Shown: in pieces, positions 8,501-17,393 of the stretch
Layout: each line of letters starts with the position of its first letter
Position numbering within the stretch: position 1 is the stretch's first letter
Assembly (NCBI RefSeq): GCF_009695765.1
Contig: NZ_VUNI01000002.1
Coordinates: 124,001-188,000 of the forward strand
DNA from: Roseburia porci
Lineage (GTDB): Bacteria > Bacillota > Clostridia > Lachnospirales > Lachnospiraceae
Reading direction: 5' to 3'
Length of the DNA stretch: 64,000 bases
The notes under the pieces: generated by a model
Told to the model about the DNA's origin: nothing
What the model saw: only the letters and a program-made list of their open reading frames with translations
The model's database searches: none
Translations under genes and position numbers: made by a program

Positions 8501-9700
8501 ATGAAGTGGGAAAATAGAGGCAGCGAGCTTGAAATAATTGGCGCTAAAATGAAACAAAAGAAAACCATTATTTTTTATGGCGTTGATGAGCAAACAATTG
8601 AAATATTCCGTAAAGTAGAATTTTTGAGATGTAATGTAATATTTTGTGATGGAAATTTAGCTGGACAAAGTATTGGATCCTCTATAATTTATACATTAGA
8701 TGAGATTTTGCCAAAATTATTACAAAAAGAAAGTTTTTTGGTAATAACAACAGATGACAGAGAGGAACAGATTCTTTTAAAAAAGAAACTTATTTTGAAA
8801 GAGCTTAAAGAGAATGAGGACTTTTTTGAAGCTGGTGTATTTGAAAGGGTATATTTGCCATTATGGGCATATTATTCATATGGAAAATGCTATGTAAATT
8901 TTATCAATCATATTCCAAATTATACATGCACATTAAAATGTAAAAATTGTTCGGCAAGCATTCCTTATTTAAAACAAAAAAATCCAGATGTTGAGCAGAT
9001 GAAAAGGGAAATTGATTTATTTTTTTCCAAAGTTGATTTTTGCTATACATATGATTGCACAGGGGGAGAAACCTTTATTGTATCAGACAAATTAGTGGAG
9101 GTTTTAAGTTATCTATTGCAATTTTATGGAGACAGAATTGGAAAGATTGCAATAACCACAAATGCGACAGTAATACCGACAGACAATATGTTACGTTTTC
9201 TTGCTGAACATAAAGATATGCTTGACATTAGCATATCAGAATATCAAACAGTATCTGGATGGAAGGAAAAATGTGATGCTTTTATTGATACATTAAACGC
9301 TTGGAAGATACCGGCATATTTGGTGAAAGCATCTTCGTGGATAGATTTTGGATTTAGAGAAACCACATTAAGAAAAGACAATCAGGAAATGGAAGCATAT
9401 TTTGATGAATGTGGGAATTTTTGTAGAGCGTATATAAATGGAAAATTATATTATTGCGGGCATGGACATTGGGCGAACAGTGCATTTTATTCGAAAGAAG
9501 GTTTAGATGATGATGAGGCAATTAACTTTAGAGATGAAAATCTAACGAAATCAATGATATTAGAATATAATCTGGGATATGTTCAAAATGGATTCCTTAG
9601 AATATGCAGACATTGTAAAGGATGGGGAACCAGAAATAAATGTCATATACCAGTAGCTGAGCAGATTGAGGATAATAGAGTAAAGGTGAGAGAGGTATAA
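8501..9700 (+). CDS. radical SAM protein in the aminosugar cassette
   Basis: A 399-residue protein with a GGAAGG site upstream. Residues 1-110 look like a Rossmann-type or sensor domain (KTIIFYGVDEQTIEIF). The radical SAM cluster motif is C143-x3-C147-x2-C150 in YTCTLKCKNCSASIP, followed by a GGE-type motif (CTGGETF). The C-terminus has more cysteines (CGNFCRAYINGKLYYCGHGH and RICRHCKGWGTRNKC), suggesting a SPASM- or twitch-like auxiliary cluster. The reaction is unknown. Being between the aminotransferase and acyltransferase of a sugar pathway, it may epimerise, deaminate or dehydrogenate a sugar, or modify the acceptor. It is co-directional, with 12 nt before and zero spacing after. Confidence 0.82.
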   Translation: MKWENRGSELEIIGAKMKQKKTIIFYGVDEQTIEIFRKVEFLRCNVIFCDGNLAGQSIGSSIIYTLDEILPKLLQKESFLVITTDDREEQILLKKKLILKELKENEDFFEAGVFERVYLPLWAYYSYGKCYVNFINHIPNYTCTLKCKNCSASIPYLKQKNPDVEQMKREIDLFFSKVDFCYTYDCTGGETFIVSDKLVEVLSYLLQFYGDRIGKIAITTNATVIPTDNMLRFLAEHKDMLDISISEYQTVSGWKEKCDAFIDTLNAWKIPAYLVKASSWIDFGFRETTLRKDNQEMEAYFDECGNFCRAYINGKLYYCGHGHWANSAFYSKEGLDDDEAINFRDENLTKSMILEYNLGYVQNGFLRICRHCKGWGTRNKCHIPVAEQIEDNRVKVREV

Positions 9701-10750
9701 ATGGTATATACAATAGCGATAGCACCGTATTCTGTGAAAAAAATAGAAAATTGTTTATGTCAATATCAAGAATATCCAAAATATAAATTATTTTCTATTG
9801 ATAAGGAAAGCTATATAGTGAATGCTACTATAGAAAATTCAGATGAGGGACAGATTCCTGTTGGAAGATTGATTTATAACTTGCAAATTGGAAGATACTG
9901 TTCAATAGCGAAGGATCTGTACATTATTGTTGGAAGAGGAAAGAATTATCACAATGTAACAATGTCAGCAGCGAAGGTTTTCGAATCACTTCATAAAGGG
10001 TATAACGATCATGGGGAACATGGAAGCGTGATTATTCAAAATGATGTTTGGATTGGAAATAAAGTTACTATTATGGGAGGAGTAATTATACATAATGGAG
10101 CTGTTGTCGCAGCAAATTCCCATGTTGTAAAAGATGTACCGCCATATGCTATTGTTGGAGGAAATCCAGCGAAAGTTATTGGTTATCGTTTTGAAAAAAA
10201 TATTATTCAGCAATTGCAAAAAATACAATGGTGGTATTGGAATGAGGAAAAAATAAAAAAATATGCAGAAGATTTTGGAGAAGTTGAGAAGTTCTGTAAA
10301 CAATTTTATTTGGAGGCTGACGAGCAGATAAATAAAATCAAAGATTTGGGTTGCTCTGATGATAAAGACAGATATTTAATGCTAGTAGATGACGATGATA
10401 ATTATTCAATTTTATCATATGTTATAGATGAATTTTTGGCTTGCTTTAAAAAGGACAAAAATAAAGAACTTCTATTAATTGTGTTAAATAAAGAACCTCA
10501 GACAGATGATATGGTTATGGAAAACATTAAAAAAATTCAACATATTATGGAAGAAAATAATGCATTTGAATGTACCTTGAGTGTAGAAAAGGTATCCTTT
10601 GAGGAAGTTAAAAATTATATTCCGTTTATAAAACATTTGATTATAAATAGAAAAACAGAGACAGTTCAACTTATGTGTTGGGCAGAAGTATATGGAGATA
10701 ATGTTGAGATTATATCAGGAGTGGATACTCCTATTTTTGGAGGTTACTAA
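9701..10750 (+). CDS. left-handed beta-helix (hexapeptide) acetyltransferase with C-terminal extension
   Basis: A 349-residue protein starting directly after the preceding stop codon. Residues of about 60-165 carry hexapeptide repeats of the CatB/Vat-like xenobiotic acetyltransferase family, ending in NDVWIGNKVTIMGGV and VVKDVPPYAIVGGNPAKVIG. Such enzymes are trimeric acetyl-CoA O- or N-acetyltransferases. Residues of about 200-349 are an extension rich in acidic residues (LMLVDDDDNYSILSYV) that I do not recognise. In this cassette it could acylate the 3-amino sugar or O-acetylate a glycan. The formyltransferase next door competes for the first role, so O-acetylation is a fair alternative. 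Confidence 0.8.
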   Translation: MVYTIAIAPYSVKKIENCLCQYQEYPKYKLFSIDKESYIVNATIENSDEGQIPVGRLIYNLQIGRYCSIAKDLYIIVGRGKNYHNVTMSAAKVFESLHKGYNDHGEHGSVIIQNDVWIGNKVTIMGGVIIHNGAVVAANSHVVKDVPPYAIVGGNPAKVIGYRFEKNIIQQLQKIQWWYWNEEKIKKYAEDFGEVEKFCKQFYLEADEQINKIKDLGCSDDKDRYLMLVDDDDNYSILSYVIDEFLACFKKDKNKELLLIVLNKEPQTDDMVMENIKKIQHIMEENNAFECTLSVEKVSFEEVKNYIPFIKHLIINRKTETVQLMCWAEVYGDNVEIISGVDTPIFGGY

Positions 10751-10752
10751 AG

Positions 10753-11943
10753 GTGTTTATATGTGTGGCAGGGAAAAATAATATAGCAGTTGATGTATTG
10801 GAATATTTGATTAGAATTAATAATGGCAGATATGAATTAGGTGTTGTTTGTAATAAAACAGAAACTGGAAAAAATTCATGGCAAAAATCTTTACGTTTTT
10901 TCTCGCAAAGATGTAATGTCCCAGAATATCATTTGGAAGATATGTACATGAGAGATGATTTGATATTTATATCTTTAGAATTTGATAAAATTGTTAATCC
11001 GGACTTGTTTAAAGATGCAAGACTGTATAATATTCATTTTTCGCTTTTACCGAGCTATAAGGGAATGTACACATCAGCAATTCCTATTTTAAATGGAGAA
11101 GAGATGGTTGGAGTGACATTTCATGAGATTGATAAGGGAATTGATACAGGAAATATTATTGCACAGAAAAAAATAAAGGTTGATCAACAGGATACAAGTC
11201 GGGATCTATATTCAAAATACATATCGAATGGCACACAGCTTGTGTTAAGTCAGATTGAAAATGTTATACAGGATAAGGTACATGCATATCCGCAGGAGGC
11301 AAAAGGGTCTACCTATTATTCGAAAAAATATATTGATTATTCAAATTTAAAAATTGATTTACGCCAAACAGCTTTGGGAATACAAAAACAAATTCGAGCA
11401 TTTAGTTTTCGAGAGTATCAATTACCTGTTGTATGTGGAAAGAAGATTATTGATAGTAAAATTACGGATATTAGATCATTAAAAAAAGCAGGAACAATTG
11501 TTGAACAAAATGAAAACGGGATAATGTTTGCATCTGTTGATTATAATATTATACTTTATATAGATAGATTTTATGAGTTGTTGGAAGCATGTAAAACAGG
11601 TGACCTGGATTTGGTGAAAGATATATGCTCTGTAAAAAAACATATAAATGAATGTGATGAACATGGTTGGACACCATTGATGGTGGCCACATATAATAAC
11701 CAAAAAAAAGTTGTAGATTATTTATTGATTAATGGTGCAGACATTTTTGCTGTTAATAATAATGGAACGAATTTATTGATGTATGCGAAGGCTGCATATT
11801 TGCAGTATGACGATATTGAATTACTAAAAAAATTCTTTGATTTGGGAGTAGATATAGAAAGAGAGGATTATAGAGGAAAAAATTTAGAAAGTTATTTAAA
11901 AGATGATGGATATAAATTAGATGAATTATTAAGTAAAATGTAA
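10753..11943 (+). CDS. QdtF-like sugar N-formyltransferase with C-terminal ankyrin repeats
   Basis: A 396-residue protein from GTG 10753 (GGAGG about 9 nt upstream). Residues 1-200 are a formyltransferase fold: the catalytic triad of the family fits N93, H95 (YNIHFSLLPSYKG) and D131 (EIDKGIDTGN). These enzymes move a formyl group from N10-formyl-tetrahydrofolate to an amino-dideoxy sugar nucleotide. Residues of about 270-396 form ankyrin repeats (DEHGWTPLMVATYNNQKKVV, then YLLINGADIFAVNNNG). An ankyrin tail is known from Providencia QdtF, where it binds the dTDP-sugar as an extra site. The gene order aminotransferase, formyltransferase, ketoisomerase supports a 3-formamido-3,6-dideoxyhexose product. 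Confidence 0.85.
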   Translation: MFICVAGKNNIAVDVLEYLIRINNGRYELGVVCNKTETGKNSWQKSLRFFSQRCNVPEYHLEDMYMRDDLIFISLEFDKIVNPDLFKDARLYNIHFSLLPSYKGMYTSAIPILNGEEMVGVTFHEIDKGIDTGNIIAQKKIKVDQQDTSRDLYSKYISNGTQLVLSQIENVIQDKVHAYPQEAKGSTYYSKKYIDYSNLKIDLRQTALGIQKQIRAFSFREYQLPVVCGKKIIDSKITDIRSLKKAGTIVEQNENGIMFASVDYNIILYIDRFYELLEACKTGDLDLVKDICSVKKHINECDEHGWTPLMVATYNNQKKVVDYLLINGADIFAVNNNGTNLLMYAKAAYLQYDDIELLKKFFDLGVDIEREDYRGKNLESYLKDDGYKLDELLSKM

Positions 11944-11960
11944 AAGTGTGGGGTGGAATT

Positions 11961-12392
11961 ATGCATAATATGAATTTAGTAAAGATGTTAGACTTTCAAC
12001 AAAAAGGTGATGAGAGAGGAAAACTGGTCGTTATAGAGGGGAAACAGGATATCCCATTTGATATAAAACGCGCTTTTTATATTTTTGGTTCAGATAAGGA
12101 TGTTGTACGAGGACAGCATGCAAATAGGAAAACAGAATTTGTTTTAATTAATGTTGCTGGAAATAGCAAAGTAAAAGTGAAAGATGGCATGGGAAATGAA
12201 GCAATATATTGTCTGAATCGTCCGCATACAGGAGTATATCTTCCGACAATGGTTTGGAAAGATATGTACGATTTTTCAGAGGATAGTGTATTGTTATGTT
12301 TAGCAAGTGAGCACTATGATCCACAGGAATATATACGGGATTATGCAGAGTTTACAAAAGAAATACAAGATATGGAGAATGAAGAAAAATAG
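11961..12392 (+). CDS. FdtA/QdtA-like dTDP-4-keto-6-deoxyglucose 3,4-ketoisomerase
   Basis: A cupin of about 143 residues. ATG 11961 is chosen (GGGTGGA just upstream); ATG 11970 is nearly as good, and GTG 11946 less so. The FdtA family pattern is clear: GDERGKLVVIEG near the N-terminus, then IKRAFYIFG, VVRGQHANRKTEFVLIN with the metal/active-site histidine, and LPTMVWKDMYDFSEDSVLLC. The enzyme moves the keto group of dTDP-4-keto-6-deoxy-glucose from C4 to C3, creating the substrate for the aminotransferase at 7394. It closes the sugar cassette. The substrate-making genes rmlA and rmlB are not in the window. Confidence 0.88.
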   Translation: MHNMNLVKMLDFQQKGDERGKLVVIEGKQDIPFDIKRAFYIFGSDKDVVRGQHANRKTEFVLINVAGNSKVKVKDGMGNEAIYCLNRPHTGVYLPTMVWKDMYDFSEDSVLLCLASEHYDPQEYIRDYAEFTKEIQDMENEEK

Positions 12393-12430
12393 ACATATGG
12401 GTAATTATTTATATCTTACGATATATTGCG

Positions 12431-12457
12431 TTATGAAAACTAAAGAATTGCCGATAT
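12431..12457 (+). promoter_or_regulatory. candidate sigma-28 (flagellar) promoter
   Basis: GCCGATAT at 12450-12457 matches the sigma-D -10 consensus. TTATG lies at the -35 position (12431) with the same 19-nt offset as in the candidate at 5137-5163. It is 33 nt upstream of the small gene at 12490. Confidence 0.45.
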
Positions 12458-12489
12458 AAATATGAGTAGTACATGCAGGGAGGAATATC

Positions 12490-12852
12490 ATGGGAGAAAA
12501 CAGAAGTGAACAGAAAGAAGCACTGGAAACATTAGTTGAATTTAACCAGCGTTTAGTAAAGAACATGAACATTATTGTGAAGGAGTTATCAGGAAAGCGT
12601 CTCGATGACACAGATAAATTCCTGAAAGGAATTGTTGATGCAATGAACTGGGAAATCAATGTTATGAATGGAACAATGTCTTTACTAAACGAGGGAAAAC
12701 AGCGTGTCGATAAAGAAGAGTTTAATAATAAAATATTAAATCTTGGAGCAGCCATCAAGGATAAGGATGATACTAAAATGGCTGATGCAATCACACAATT
12801 GATACCGGAGTTTGAGAATCTTGGGAATGCAGCGCAGGAAGTAATTGCGTAA
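12490..12852 (+). CDS. small helical protein of unknown function
   Basis: A 120-residue acidic, fully helical protein with a GGGAGGA site. I do not recognise the family. It begins MGENRSEQKEALETLVEFN and ends AITQLIPEFENLGNAAQEVI. It has no signal peptide, cysteine or membrane segment. It stands alone between the sugar cassette and a strong terminator, behind a sigma-28-like promoter. A chaperone- or export-related flagellar accessory role is conceivable but only inferred. The xLIPxFE phrase near its end recurs in the broken small gene at 18670 (TIIPQFEDM and QLLPSFECT), so the two may be distant relatives. Confidence 0.65.
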   Translation: MGENRSEQKEALETLVEFNQRLVKNMNIIVKELSGKRLDDTDKFLKGIVDAMNWEINVMNGTMSLLNEGKQRVDKEEFNNKILNLGAAIKDKDDTKMADAITQLIPEFENLGNAAQEVIA

Positions 12853-12867
12853 TTTATTGTTTTTTTG

Positions 12868-12906
12868 CAAGAGATATGTGTAAAAACATATCTCTTGTTG
12901 TTTTTT
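12868..12906 (+). terminator. strong intrinsic terminator
   Basis: Perfect 12-bp stem CAAGAGATATGT with its complement, a 6- to 7-nt loop and a run of six T. It ends the transcript of the small gene at 12490. Confidence 0.9.
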
Positions 12907-12935
12907 ATATGATGTATAAGTGAGGGAACTGGACG

Positions 12936-14177
12936 ATGAAAGAGAAGATATGCTTTATTATTTGTGCATCGAATGAAATATATCTGAATGAATGTACTTA
13001 TTACATAAAAAATCTGCAGTGCCCGTATGATATGGAAGTTGACATTATATGTATCCGTGGAGCACAGTCAATGTGTGGGGGATACAATGAGGGAATGAGA
13101 CAATCAGATGCAAAATATAAAATATATTTACATCAGGACGTTTTTATTCGAAATCGGAATTTTATTCCAGATATTGTAAATATTTTTCGTTCAGATCCAT
13201 CAATTGGGATGATCGGTATGGTCGGTGGAATTGGAATGCCACAGAATGCTGTGACTTATCTGGCATGGAATGCAGGGTGTGTGGATACCAGAGAACCAGA
13301 TGCTGCGTATCGGATGATATGTGCGCCAAATCAGGAAAAGGATATGGCAGTGGATGCAATTGATGGTCTACTGATCGCAACACAAGTTGATATTCCATGG
13401 CGTGAAGATCTGTTTCAGAATTTTGATTTTTATGATGTTTCCCAATCATTTGAGATGCGACGTGCAGGTTATAAAATTGTTGTGCCATATCAAAGAGAAC
13501 CCTGGGTGATTCATGAATGCAATTATGCAAAGTTAAAAAACTATGATAGCAATCGGAAAATATGTCAAAAAGAGTATCCTGAATTTTTAACAGAACAGGA
13601 TGATTTTGAATTTGTATATCATAGAGAATGGGAAGAATTGAGTGATGAACTTGCTGATATGGTAGGGAACCTTGTTGAAAAGCAGGAATGGAAGCAGATC
13701 GATGATGTGTTGTCAGTATATCGCAAAGGTCAAATGAAAAATTCCAGGCTGGAAATGTATGCTGTTATGCTGGAACTTGCAATTCGTGATAGCGAAAATC
13801 AGTATAAACCGGCTTTCTTTGATGGACTTCATACATTAGATGAAATGATGGAGAAATATTGTAAGACACGTTTTAGATTGTTAAGAATGGAATGCGATAT
13901 GCCAGAATTGGATTATGAGGATCTAAAAGACAAAATATATGGCGGCGCCTTGTCGTTTGATTCTGTGATCAATCTGATCCTGCATTTTAGCCTGGATAAG
14001 TCAAAGGTTCTTAGGCAAGTAGAAAACTGGTATCATGAAAGTGGAAATCAGGGTGAGGTAAGTAAAATAGAAATGATAATTCGCAATATAGAAAGAACAG
14101 GACCCATTCTGGCATACAGTAAACGGGCAGCAAAGAAGATAAGAAGCAGACATAATACAGGAGAACGCAATGCTTGA
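12936..14177 (+). CDS. StrF-like glycosyltransferase with helical C-terminal module
   Basis: A 413-residue protein. Residues 1-210 are a PF13712 StrF-type domain (AKYKIYLHQDVFI, AIDGLLIATQVDIPWREDLF, FDFYDVSQSFEM). Residues of about 240-400 are helical and contain a segment (FFDGLHTLDEMMEKY, RFRLLRMECDMPELD) that matches the pattern of the separate protein at 3480. It overlaps the next gene by 8 nt, so the two enzymes are probably coupled and may act in sequence. The C-terminus ends in a basic tail (KRAAKKIRSRHNTGER). Donor sugar and acceptor are unknown. Confidence 0.84.
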   Translation: MKEKICFIICASNEIYLNECTYYIKNLQCPYDMEVDIICIRGAQSMCGGYNEGMRQSDAKYKIYLHQDVFIRNRNFIPDIVNIFRSDPSIGMIGMVGGIGMPQNAVTYLAWNAGCVDTREPDAAYRMICAPNQEKDMAVDAIDGLLIATQVDIPWREDLFQNFDFYDVSQSFEMRRAGYKIVVPYQREPWVIHECNYAKLKNYDSNRKICQKEYPEFLTEQDDFEFVYHREWEELSDELADMVGNLVEKQEWKQIDDVLSVYRKGQMKNSRLEMYAVMLELAIRDSENQYKPAFFDGLHTLDEMMEKYCKTRFRLLRMECDMPELDYEDLKDKIYGGALSFDSVINLILHFSLDKSKVLRQVENWYHESGNQGEVSKIEMIIRNIERTGPILAYSKRAAKKIRSRHNTGERNA

Positions 14178-16218
14178 CAAGGTAAAAGAATTAATTATTA
14201 AAGGGGCTGATTGCGAAAGCACAGGCGATTTGGAAGGCCTTTTTGCTTGTATAAAGGAAGCAATGAAGCTGGACGGACAAAATTATGAATTATTTTACAT
14301 GCTTGGAAATTATCATTACATGAAAAAACAATATGAACAGGCTTTTTTGTGTTATGAACAAGCTGAATTATATTGTGATAATGATGATAGACATGAAATT
14401 ATCCATATGAAAGAATATGTAAAAGAACAATTTCAGGTGGATGTCAGAAATATATCTATTGTTATTGTTTCTTATAATATCCGGGATCTTATGATGTTAT
14501 GCATAAAAAGTATTCGTGCTACTTTGAAAAAAGGCACTTATGAGATTATAGTAGCAGATAATGCATCGACAGATGGAATTCGTGAGTGGCTTGCAGAACA
14601 GGAGGATGTCCGTCTTATACTGAATACGACAAATTGTGGATTCCCAGAAGGCTGTAATCAGGGAATCAGAGCAGCCGTCAAAGGCAATGACATATTTTTG
14701 TTAAATAATGATACTGTGCTTACACCAAATGCTGTGTTCTGGCTTAGAATGGGATTATATAGCGATGGGAAGGTCGGAACAGCAGGAAGTATAACAAATT
14801 ATGCATCAAATGGTCAAAAGATACTGATTGATGATCCGACACCGGATGGTTATTTAAAGGCAGCAAAAAATATAAATGTGCCGATGGAATCGCCATATGA
14901 GTATAAAACATGGCTCGTAGGATTTGCATTGCTCATAAAAAATAAGATGATTTCACAAGTTGGAACATTGGACGAACGTTTTTCGCCTGGCAATTACGAG
15001 GACTATGACTATGGACTCAGAGTGCAAAAAGCAGGCTTTTATAATGTATTATGTCGAAATACTTTCATATTACATTGGGGAGGTCAAAATTTCGCACGAG
15101 ATACTGCTAAATTAAAACAAACAATTGATATCAATCGACATAAGTTGGCAGAAAAATGGAATAAAAAAACAAAACAGATTTTATTGATTACACATCAGCT
15201 GTCATATACTGGAGCACCGGTCGCTCTTATGCAGCTTGCGGAGACTTTGTTAGAAAACGGTTTCACAGTAGATGTCATATCGTTTAAGGATGGGGAGCAA
15301 AAAATTCAGTACGATAAGCTTGGAATTGCCTGCTGGGTCATCGAGAATCTGACGCAAAATGAAGAAGAACTGGCGAAACTTCTTGGAGTTTATGATGCAA
15401 TTATCGTGAATACATTAGCAGGAGCTTTAATCTGCCAGTTTTTTAGTGGAAAAAATGAAAATGTGTATTGGTGGATTCATGAAAATGAATTGTTGTTTGA
15501 GCAGATTAAAGGCTATCTCAAACAGTTAAAGCTCGAAAAGAATATTCGCGTTCTGGCGGCTGGTTATTATGTTCAGGAACAGATAAAGAAATATATGGCA
15601 TGCGATTCTAAGTTGCTTAACATATGCATTCCTGATATACGGAAACAGAGCGTAACATACAAGCATGATAAGATACGTTTTGCCCAGATAGGATTGATCG
15701 ATGGAATGAAAGGTCAGGAAGTTTTTCTTGGAGCAATTCTTTCTTTGCCGGAAGAAATACGAAGTTGTTGCGAATTTTATATTTGTGGTTCGATGCAGAC
15801 AGCCAATAAGGAAATCATAGAGATGATAAAGAGGGCACAAAAATTATTTCCATGCATCCATTTGCTGGATTCTATGGAACAGGTGCAGTTATATGAATTC
15901 TATGAAGAGATAGATTGCATTGTTGTCCCATCTCGGATCGAGTCGATGTCGGCTGTGATGGTCGAAGGATTTATGAAGGAGAAAGTCTGTATCTGCACAA
16001 CGACAACAGGTATTTCAAAATATATGGATAATGGCACAAATGGATTCATATTTCCGGTGGGAGATATTGAGGCATTGAAAGATATAATGAAATATATTGT
16101 TATAAATTATAAGAAGTTGCGTGATGTCAAGCAGGAAGGAAGAAAAATATATGAAAAATATTTTTCACCCGAATGTTTCCAGAAGAAGGTACAACAGTTA
16201 ATTATTGGAGAACTTTAA
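14170..16218 (+). CDS. TPR-GT2-GT4 fused glycosyltransferase
   Basis: A 682-residue multidomain protein starting inside the previous gene. Residues 1-95 form two TPR-like helical pairs (ELFYMLGNYHYMKKQYEQAF). Residues of about 97-330 are a GT2 domain of the rhamnosyltransferase type (SIVIVSYNIRDLM, VADNASTDGIREWL, FLLNNDTVLTP, and a GNYEDYDYGLRVQKAGF acceptor-side motif with catalytic-like acids). Residues of about 335-680 are GT-B/GT4-like (LLITHQLSYTGAPVALMQLA; near the end VPSRIESMSAVMVEGFM with the donor-binding E-x7-E pattern). The fusion suggests processive or two-step sugar addition. TPR segments often bind protein acceptors in protein O-glycosylation. Confidence 0.86.
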   Translation: MLDKVKELIIKGADCESTGDLEGLFACIKEAMKLDGQNYELFYMLGNYHYMKKQYEQAFLCYEQAELYCDNDDRHEIIHMKEYVKEQFQVDVRNISIVIVSYNIRDLMMLCIKSIRATLKKGTYEIIVADNASTDGIREWLAEQEDVRLILNTTNCGFPEGCNQGIRAAVKGNDIFLLNNDTVLTPNAVFWLRMGLYSDGKVGTAGSITNYASNGQKILIDDPTPDGYLKAAKNINVPMESPYEYKTWLVGFALLIKNKMISQVGTLDERFSPGNYEDYDYGLRVQKAGFYNVLCRNTFILHWGGQNFARDTAKLKQTIDINRHKLAEKWNKKTKQILLITHQLSYTGAPVALMQLAETLLENGFTVDVISFKDGEQKIQYDKLGIACWVIENLTQNEEELAKLLGVYDAIIVNTLAGALICQFFSGKNENVYWWIHENELLFEQIKGYLKQLKLEKNIRVLAAGYYVQEQIKKYMACDSKLLNICIPDIRKQSVTYKHDKIRFAQIGLIDGMKGQEVFLGAILSLPEEIRSCCEFYICGSMQTANKEIIEMIKRAQKLFPCIHLLDSMEQVQLYEFYEEIDCIVVPSRIESMSAVMVEGFMKEKVCICTTTTGISKYMDNGTNGFIFPVGDIEALKDIMKYIVINYKKLRDVKQEGRKIYEKYFSPECFQKKVQQLIIGEL

Positions 16219-16219
16219 C

Positions 16220-17374
16220 ATGCGTATTTTGTATTATACATGGTATGAAAATTCACAGAAGGATATGGCAGAATCTCTTGTGAGACTGGGATATGAGGTT
16301 ATATGCTGCCATATTCCATTTTCTGATTATGAGGCAGATGAAGCGTTTTCTGTGGCACTTGAGAACATATTTGTCGAGCAAAAGTGTGATTGCTTTTTGT
16401 CATTTGATTTTTTTCCGTTGATAGCTAAAAGTGCAGAACGCCTCAGGAAAATATACATATCCTGGGTTTACGATACTCCGCATTTGACGGTCTTTTCACC
16501 TTCCGCGCAGAGCGATTATGTAAAATTATTTGTTTTTGATAAGAATCAGTATGAACAAATTAAATTGCGGAAAAAAACAGGATTATTTCATATGCCATTG
16601 CCAGTAAATGTTGCCCGGTTAGATGAGCTTTTAGGTCCTATGGGTGGCGAAATCCCATATACAGAGCAAATCAGTTTTGTGGGAAGTTTATATGAAAACA
16701 ATGCTTATCGACAGGTGCAATATGTGCCAGAGTATATAAAAGGCTATCTGGAAGGGGTTATTTCTGCGCAGCAGAAAGTATATGGCTATAATTTCGTGGA
16801 TGAAATTCTTGAAGGAGAGAAAAGCCTTGAGTTAAAAAAATATATAAAAATGGATTTAGATGGGAGTTACCAGGTTTCAGCAGCTTATCTTTATTCCAAC
16901 ATGTTAAACGCGGAAATTACGGCAAGAGATCGGGAACAATTGCTGTGTGCAGCAGCACAAATTGGAACTGTGGCGTTATATTCTGCATCGAAATTCCCAA
17001 ATCATGGGATACAGGAACGGGGCATAATTGACTATGAAAAGGGGATGCCTTACGTATTTCGCCATTCAAGAATTAATCTGAACATTACGCTTCGTTCCAT
17101 TACAAGTGGAATTCCACTTCGTGCCATGGATATTATGGGAGCTGGTGGATTTCTTATGTCAAATTATCAGCCAGAATTGGCTGAATATTTTGTGGATGGG
17201 CAGGAACTGGTACTTTTTGACAGTGTTCAGGACATGCAGTGGAAGTTGGATTATTATCTGAAACACGAAGAGGAACGCAGACAGATTGCAAAATGTGGAT
17301 ATGAAAAGGTGAAAAGGAATTTTTCCTATGATGTGCAGTTAAGAAAGATGATAAATTGGTCATTTAAAGATTAG
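16220..17374 (+). CDS. CgeB-type glycosyltransferase
   Basis: A 384-residue paralogue of the leftward genes at 1-3370. ATG 16220 is chosen over TTG 16205 because GGAG lies 9 nt upstream and because the start MRILYYTWYEN then aligns with its paralogues; the previous stop codon is at 16216-16218. The donor-site signature is SGIPLRAMDIMGAGGFLMSN, followed by QPELAEYF. The first 110 residues include a conserved pattern around DFFPLIAKSAERLRKIYIS shared with the other members. It forms a tight rightward operon with the genes at 12936, 14170 and 17394. Confidence 0.86.
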   Translation: MRILYYTWYENSQKDMAESLVRLGYEVICCHIPFSDYEADEAFSVALENIFVEQKCDCFLSFDFFPLIAKSAERLRKIYISWVYDTPHLTVFSPSAQSDYVKLFVFDKNQYEQIKLRKKTGLFHMPLPVNVARLDELLGPMGGEIPYTEQISFVGSLYENNAYRQVQYVPEYIKGYLEGVISAQQKVYGYNFVDEILEGEKSLELKKYIKMDLDGSYQVSAAYLYSNMLNAEITARDREQLLCAAAQIGTVALYSASKFPNHGIQERGIIDYEKGMPYVFRHSRINLNITLRSITSGIPLRAMDIMGAGGFLMSNYQPELAEYFVDGQELVLFDSVQDMQWKLDYYLKHEEERRQIAKCGYEKVKRNFSYDVQLRKMINWSFKD

Positions 17375-17393
17375 ATATAAGGAAACGAGAAAA

